64,000 nucleotides of DNA from Acanthopleura granulata (lineage: Eukaryota; Mollusca; Polyplacophora; Chitonida; Chitonidae), in contig JABBOT010000012.1 in assembly GCA_016165875.1 (NCBI GenBank), forward strand, positions 15,379,168 to 15,443,167. Direction: 5' to 3'. Each line of letters starts with the position of its first letter. The stretch's first letter is position 1. Positions 60,772 to 64,000 of the stretch are shown piece by piece. The notes below the pieces were generated by a model. It saw nothing but the letters and a program-made list of their open reading frames with translations. It had not been told where the DNA came from and did not search any database. The position numbers and the translations under genes are program-made.

Positions 60772-61217
60772 TGGTTAGAACGGACCACAGTTTTAGAAAG
60801 TACACATCATCTGAAAACCAATTTCATGGTGGTTCCAAATATTGTCTTCATTATTTTTTGGCATTTTTTTTACTGTGATTGACATGGAAGCACAGTGATG
60901 TCACACATTGTTTTTTCATTTTGTTTTGCTGCTAAACACGCTGTAACTGTTTCGTTTCCACATTAAATACAGATACAGGTGTTGTACTACATATATATTC
61001 AGGTAGAATCTAAGCATACAGCAATCAGCGGATGTTTTGTGGCTAAAAAGAATCTGTGACATCACTGTGCTTCAATGTTCCAAAAAGTCCACTGCAGCAC
61101 CTCTGTCTTTATTTCCGCTTTAATCACTGAAAACATAGTGAAGACCATATTTGGAATCAGCGTGAAATTGTCTTTCTGATGATGCATACTCGCTAAAAAT
61201 GTGGTTTGTTCTTTTAA
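60772..61217. mobile_element. Foldback/MITE-like element in the probable TAPT1 3' UTR
   Basis: GAAGCACAGTGATGTCACA (left, about 60887-60905) is the exact inverse of TGTGACATCACTGTGCTTC (right, about 61056-61075). Pairing continues outward: TTCCAAATATTGTCTTCA with TGAAGACCATATTTGGAA, CATCATCTGAAA with TTTCTGATGATG, and ACCACAGTTTTAG with CTAAAAATGTGGT. Arms are about 130 bp, spacer about 150 bp. Confidence 0.8.
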
Positions 61218-61781
61218 ATAGCATATTGCAGCATGCTTGAAATGGATCGATTACTAGGCTACCAGTAGAATAATTTTTCTTCAGTCTCCACATGAAGGTT
61301 TTTACGTAAACTAAATGGTCCCAGGTTAAAGCTAAGAGTCTAAGAGTTCACATAGAGTTTGTTGTACCTTGCAAATTGGGTTACATAGGGCATTTCACAG
61401 TAGTAGATCCTGCTTGCCTTGAAGCATCAAGAAATTATCCAGTTTCTAACTGGATAATAAATATGAGATTGTACGTATTACAACACTGCATAGTTAGGAA
61501 GGCGAATCTCTTAAATTATTAGGCTAACATGCCCCACAATTGACAAAGCAATGTAATTTACGTTTTTTGTTTTTTTTTCTTTGTTTTAATTTAGTTTATA
61601 ATTACTGCTAAATGCAGCAGACCGTCATGTCTCCTGTTAAATAGATTCAAGGACGCAGAATTTATTCCAGCTAAGTGCAAGTTATGTTTAAAGATGGTTG
61701 TCAGTGATATACTTTATATTGGTTAAGGGATTTATGAGAAGTGTGAATATGAAATGTTCATTTGTACCAGAAAAAGGTTAC

Positions 61782-61787
61782 AATAAA
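61782..61787 (+). terminator. Candidate polyadenylation signal for TAPT1
   Basis: AATAAA hexamer with a GT-rich downstream element within 30 nt, about 2.6 kb after the TAPT1 stop codon. Confidence 0.45.
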
Positions 61788-62624
61788 CCTAAGTTATTTT
61801 TTATGTTTGTGTTGATTTCATGTAATGGATTTTAGTGTGGAACATTTTCATGTGTGTCTCATGGTGAAATCGCTGATACAGTGTTGAGGAAGGTTGTTCC
61901 TGATCCATGACCCAAATGTAATGGGTTCAAATTAATAGGAAAATGGTAGTTGTGACTCTGAGACTGTAACACGATTTCTGAGGTCCTTGGGTCAGTTGCA
62001 CGAAGCCCTCTTAACATTACGGGCACATAAGTACAATGGCAAGCAGAGCTGTAGGTATTATGTTGCATTGATAGCTACATGCTTGTAACCTGCAAGTGGG
62101 CCCAGAAACATTGTTGCTGTTTTCACTGTGCCTATCTCTTTCCAGAAACTTCATGGTACACAATGGTTCTAAGAACACCTGTTGGGATATAGGTACCTCT
62201 ATCCACCAGTACTTCAAACATTTTGTGACTGAAATTTTACCAAATAAGACTACAGTTTCAGTCTGGTCTGTTTGGTGTTTAACTAAACTACTGTGCACTT
62301 CCACTTAAATTCCACTTGATGCATGAAAGGGAGCTTATTTCTCAATTGCTATTACAAACAGAATGTGGATTCAGTCCCACTGGGTGACAGAATTCAATAA
62401 ACTCCCCTGCTTTCATTGTTCTTGGGGCCTTGTGGCTATCTCGTGTGGTCTTGCATGGAGTTCCCTGGGAATTGTTGGGCTTCTGCCATAAACTCGGCAT
62501 TTCAGAAGTCTTACGAGTTGACACAAGTTGAGGCTAGATGGCGGGGGGGGGGGATGTTCTTTTAAACTAAAGTGTCTAAAGACGTGATTCTAGGTTTGGA
62601 ACTCCGCAGTCATCACAGTTTGAG

Positions 62625-62753
62625 GCCACATTTCATGACCCATACATAAGCTAAATAAGCCTTGACTACCATGGCAACATATGTTATACAGATATGAAGT
62701 TCACTTAGCTAAGTGCTACTTGCCACTAAGTATGCTTCATGAAACTGGCCCGT
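62625..62753. mobile_element. Family E repeat copy
   Basis: CTAAATAAGCCTTGACTACC, ATGGCAACATATGTTATAC and TATGCTTCATGAAACTGGCC match 41539-41652. Confidence 0.6.
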
Positions 62754-62814
62754 GGAATTTGTTCGGAGTGAAGGGCGACTATGCAAATACAGTGAGACTG
62801 CAAATACAAGTTCA

Positions 62815-62940
62815 TGAGTGACACGCCAAATGTCAGTAGTTTACTCGATGCCAACTGGGTTCATCCACCCTTGAAAGTGATCACCAACAATTAAGTGACA
62901 TACTCTTCCATAAAACACCAATCAAGTAAACAAATAAGCC
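62815..62940 (+). mobile_element. SINE-like 3' fragment, family F
   Basis: CTGGGTTCATCCACCCTTGA, TTAAGTGACATACTCTTCCA, TAAAACACCAATCAAGTAAA. Confidence 0.45.
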
Positions 62941-63403
62941 TCTGATGGCGACCAGATTTAAGCGTGCAGAAAACTGGAGAGAAACCTCCTGACATAAAGT
63001 TGCATCTGAACCAGCACTCAATCATGCGAGCAAGCTTGATGGTCTGGTCCCAGAATCACGAACCTGTCTTTGCCTTCAGTTAGACTTCGTCATGTGGTTT
63101 TGTTCCTGAATTTATTTTTGAACTTGAGCAACAATATAAAATTTTTTTCATGGAGGTCTAAGACGAACAAAAGTACATTATTAAAATAAAAATTACCGAA
63201 GGGAAGTTTTTGAGTAGTAGACTGTTTTGAGGTTAAGATTAACCCTGGATTAAGTATTAAGGCAACCTCATGATCCTCGGACCAGAAGCCAATCACCTGT
63301 AACGAGAACAAGCCTTCAGGTAAGCGTTTCCCCAGTGGTCAGAAGTGAAACTCTATACAGGTCATCCAGCAAGTGGCGGTATAAATCTCTCATATCATAT
63401 ATT

Positions 63404-63495
63404 TTATCTGTTTATATATTTAATTGGTGTTCTACACCGTACTGCGTTTCATATCTATGCATTATGATGGGAGGAAACCAGGCAAAGCTCTTGAG
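63404..63495 (-). mobile_element. SINE family A, 3' fragment
   Basis: TATTTAATTGGTGTTCTACA, CATTATGATGGGAGGAAACC, GGCAAAGCTC, inverted and diverged. Confidence 0.65.
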
Positions 63496-64000
63496 AATTC
63501 ATATCATATCAAGTGTGCAAGTAAACTGAGAGAGGAATCTCAAAGGAAGCATGGGCTTGCTGCTACTGCAGTATCGAGCAGAGCAGTGTATGTCACCCCC
63601 AAACCATAACCCCCAGCCCCACTTGATAATGACTGTTTTCATCCAATCATGGCAGTTTTTATGAAGAGATGTTGGCATTTGACCAATCACATTCACCACT
63701 ACAAGAGTCAATCCTATTGACCCAACTAGAAACCATCCTGTGGAACTCAGTGTGACATTTGCAATGCTGATCCTCTGTGTATCCTATGTGAAGAACAAAG
63801 CTTACCATTAAATCTACTGACTTAAAAGGCAAACTATTCCAACTATTACACACTATTTATTCCCAACTTTGTTTTACTTGTATAAACATGACAGTCTGCA
63901 AAGCCAAAAATGAAGTTTGTATTGATTAATTTCCATTTCTCTTGTGAGAGTCAAAATGGTAATTTGTAAGACCCCAAAATCAAAGCTCTAAAAAGTGTCT

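Larger units (their letters stand above)
59193..61805 (+). other. Probable long TAPT1 3' UTR
   Basis: No coding sequence. A canonical AATAAA at 61782-61787 followed by a T/G-rich stretch (about 61798-61815) is the best cleavage site. Contains the foldback element at 60772-61217. Shorter isoforms are possible. Confidence 0.45.
61806..64000. other. Intergenic, no recognised gene
   Basis: Downstream of the TAPT1 poly(A) signal. Only short repeat fragments are recognisable; open frames are under 100 aa without known motifs. A poly-G run lies at about 62543-62552. Confidence 0.45.

Noticed and set aside
1..64000. CRISPR arrays, bacterial operons, ribosomal RNA genes
   Set aside because: No regularly spaced identical repeats with unique spacers, no gene clusters of prokaryotic type, and no rRNA-like conserved stretch were seen.

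Overview
The window is eukaryotic nuclear DNA, AT-rich, with spliced genes using GT-AG introns, long non-coding stretches and many short interspersed repeats. Two tRNA-derived SINE-type families dominate. One has a tail ending in a TATAAGTGAAATATTCTTGA-type motif followed by CAAATAAATAAA. The other has a tail ending in a TTAAACCCCAAGCACTCACT-type motif. I associate both with molluscan genomes, so the source is probably a mollusc (gastropod or bivalve); another lophotrochozoan is possible. The species cannot be named from sequence alone.

Three protein-coding genes are supported, all on the + strand. (1) At 17758-20055 lies an intronless rhodopsin-like GPCR of 765 aa with an unusually long cytoplasmic tail. 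(2) At 39260-44942 lies a mitochondrial-type typical 2-Cys peroxiredoxin (PRDX3-like), which I rebuilt from 7 exons with consistent phases. (3) At 48462-59192 lies TAPT1, a multi-pass membrane protein linked to ciliary/Golgi function, rebuilt from 11 exons and 598 aa long. Nothing in the sequence links the three functionally; they are independent housekeeping or signalling genes.

Layout: 1-17.7 kb is repeat-rich intergenic DNA. It holds SINEs, a decayed Penelope-like element (about 5.85-7.28 kb, +) and a decayed non-LTR retrotransposon (about 10.97-13.1 kb, -) that was later hit by a SINE whose 14-bp target-site duplication is still perfect. 17.7-20.1 kb is the GPCR gene. 20-39 kb has no recognisable gene; it contains SINEs, a 45-bp minisatellite (33.84-34.28 kb) and foldback sequences. 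39.2-44.9 kb is the peroxiredoxin, 44.9-48.4 kb its 3' flank, and 48.4-59.2 kb TAPT1. 59.2-64 kb is the probable long TAPT1 3' UTR plus intergenic DNA.

The most notable non-genic structure is a set of long inverted-repeat (foldback/MITE-like) elements. One of about 1.07 kb lies inside TAPT1 intron 7 and one of about 445 bp lies in the probable TAPT1 3' UTR; smaller relatives occur elsewhere, including PRDX3 intron 1. Transcripts through these would form long double-stranded RNA. I found no CRISPR array, bacterial-type operon, true tRNA or rRNA gene, and no convincing wholly new system.
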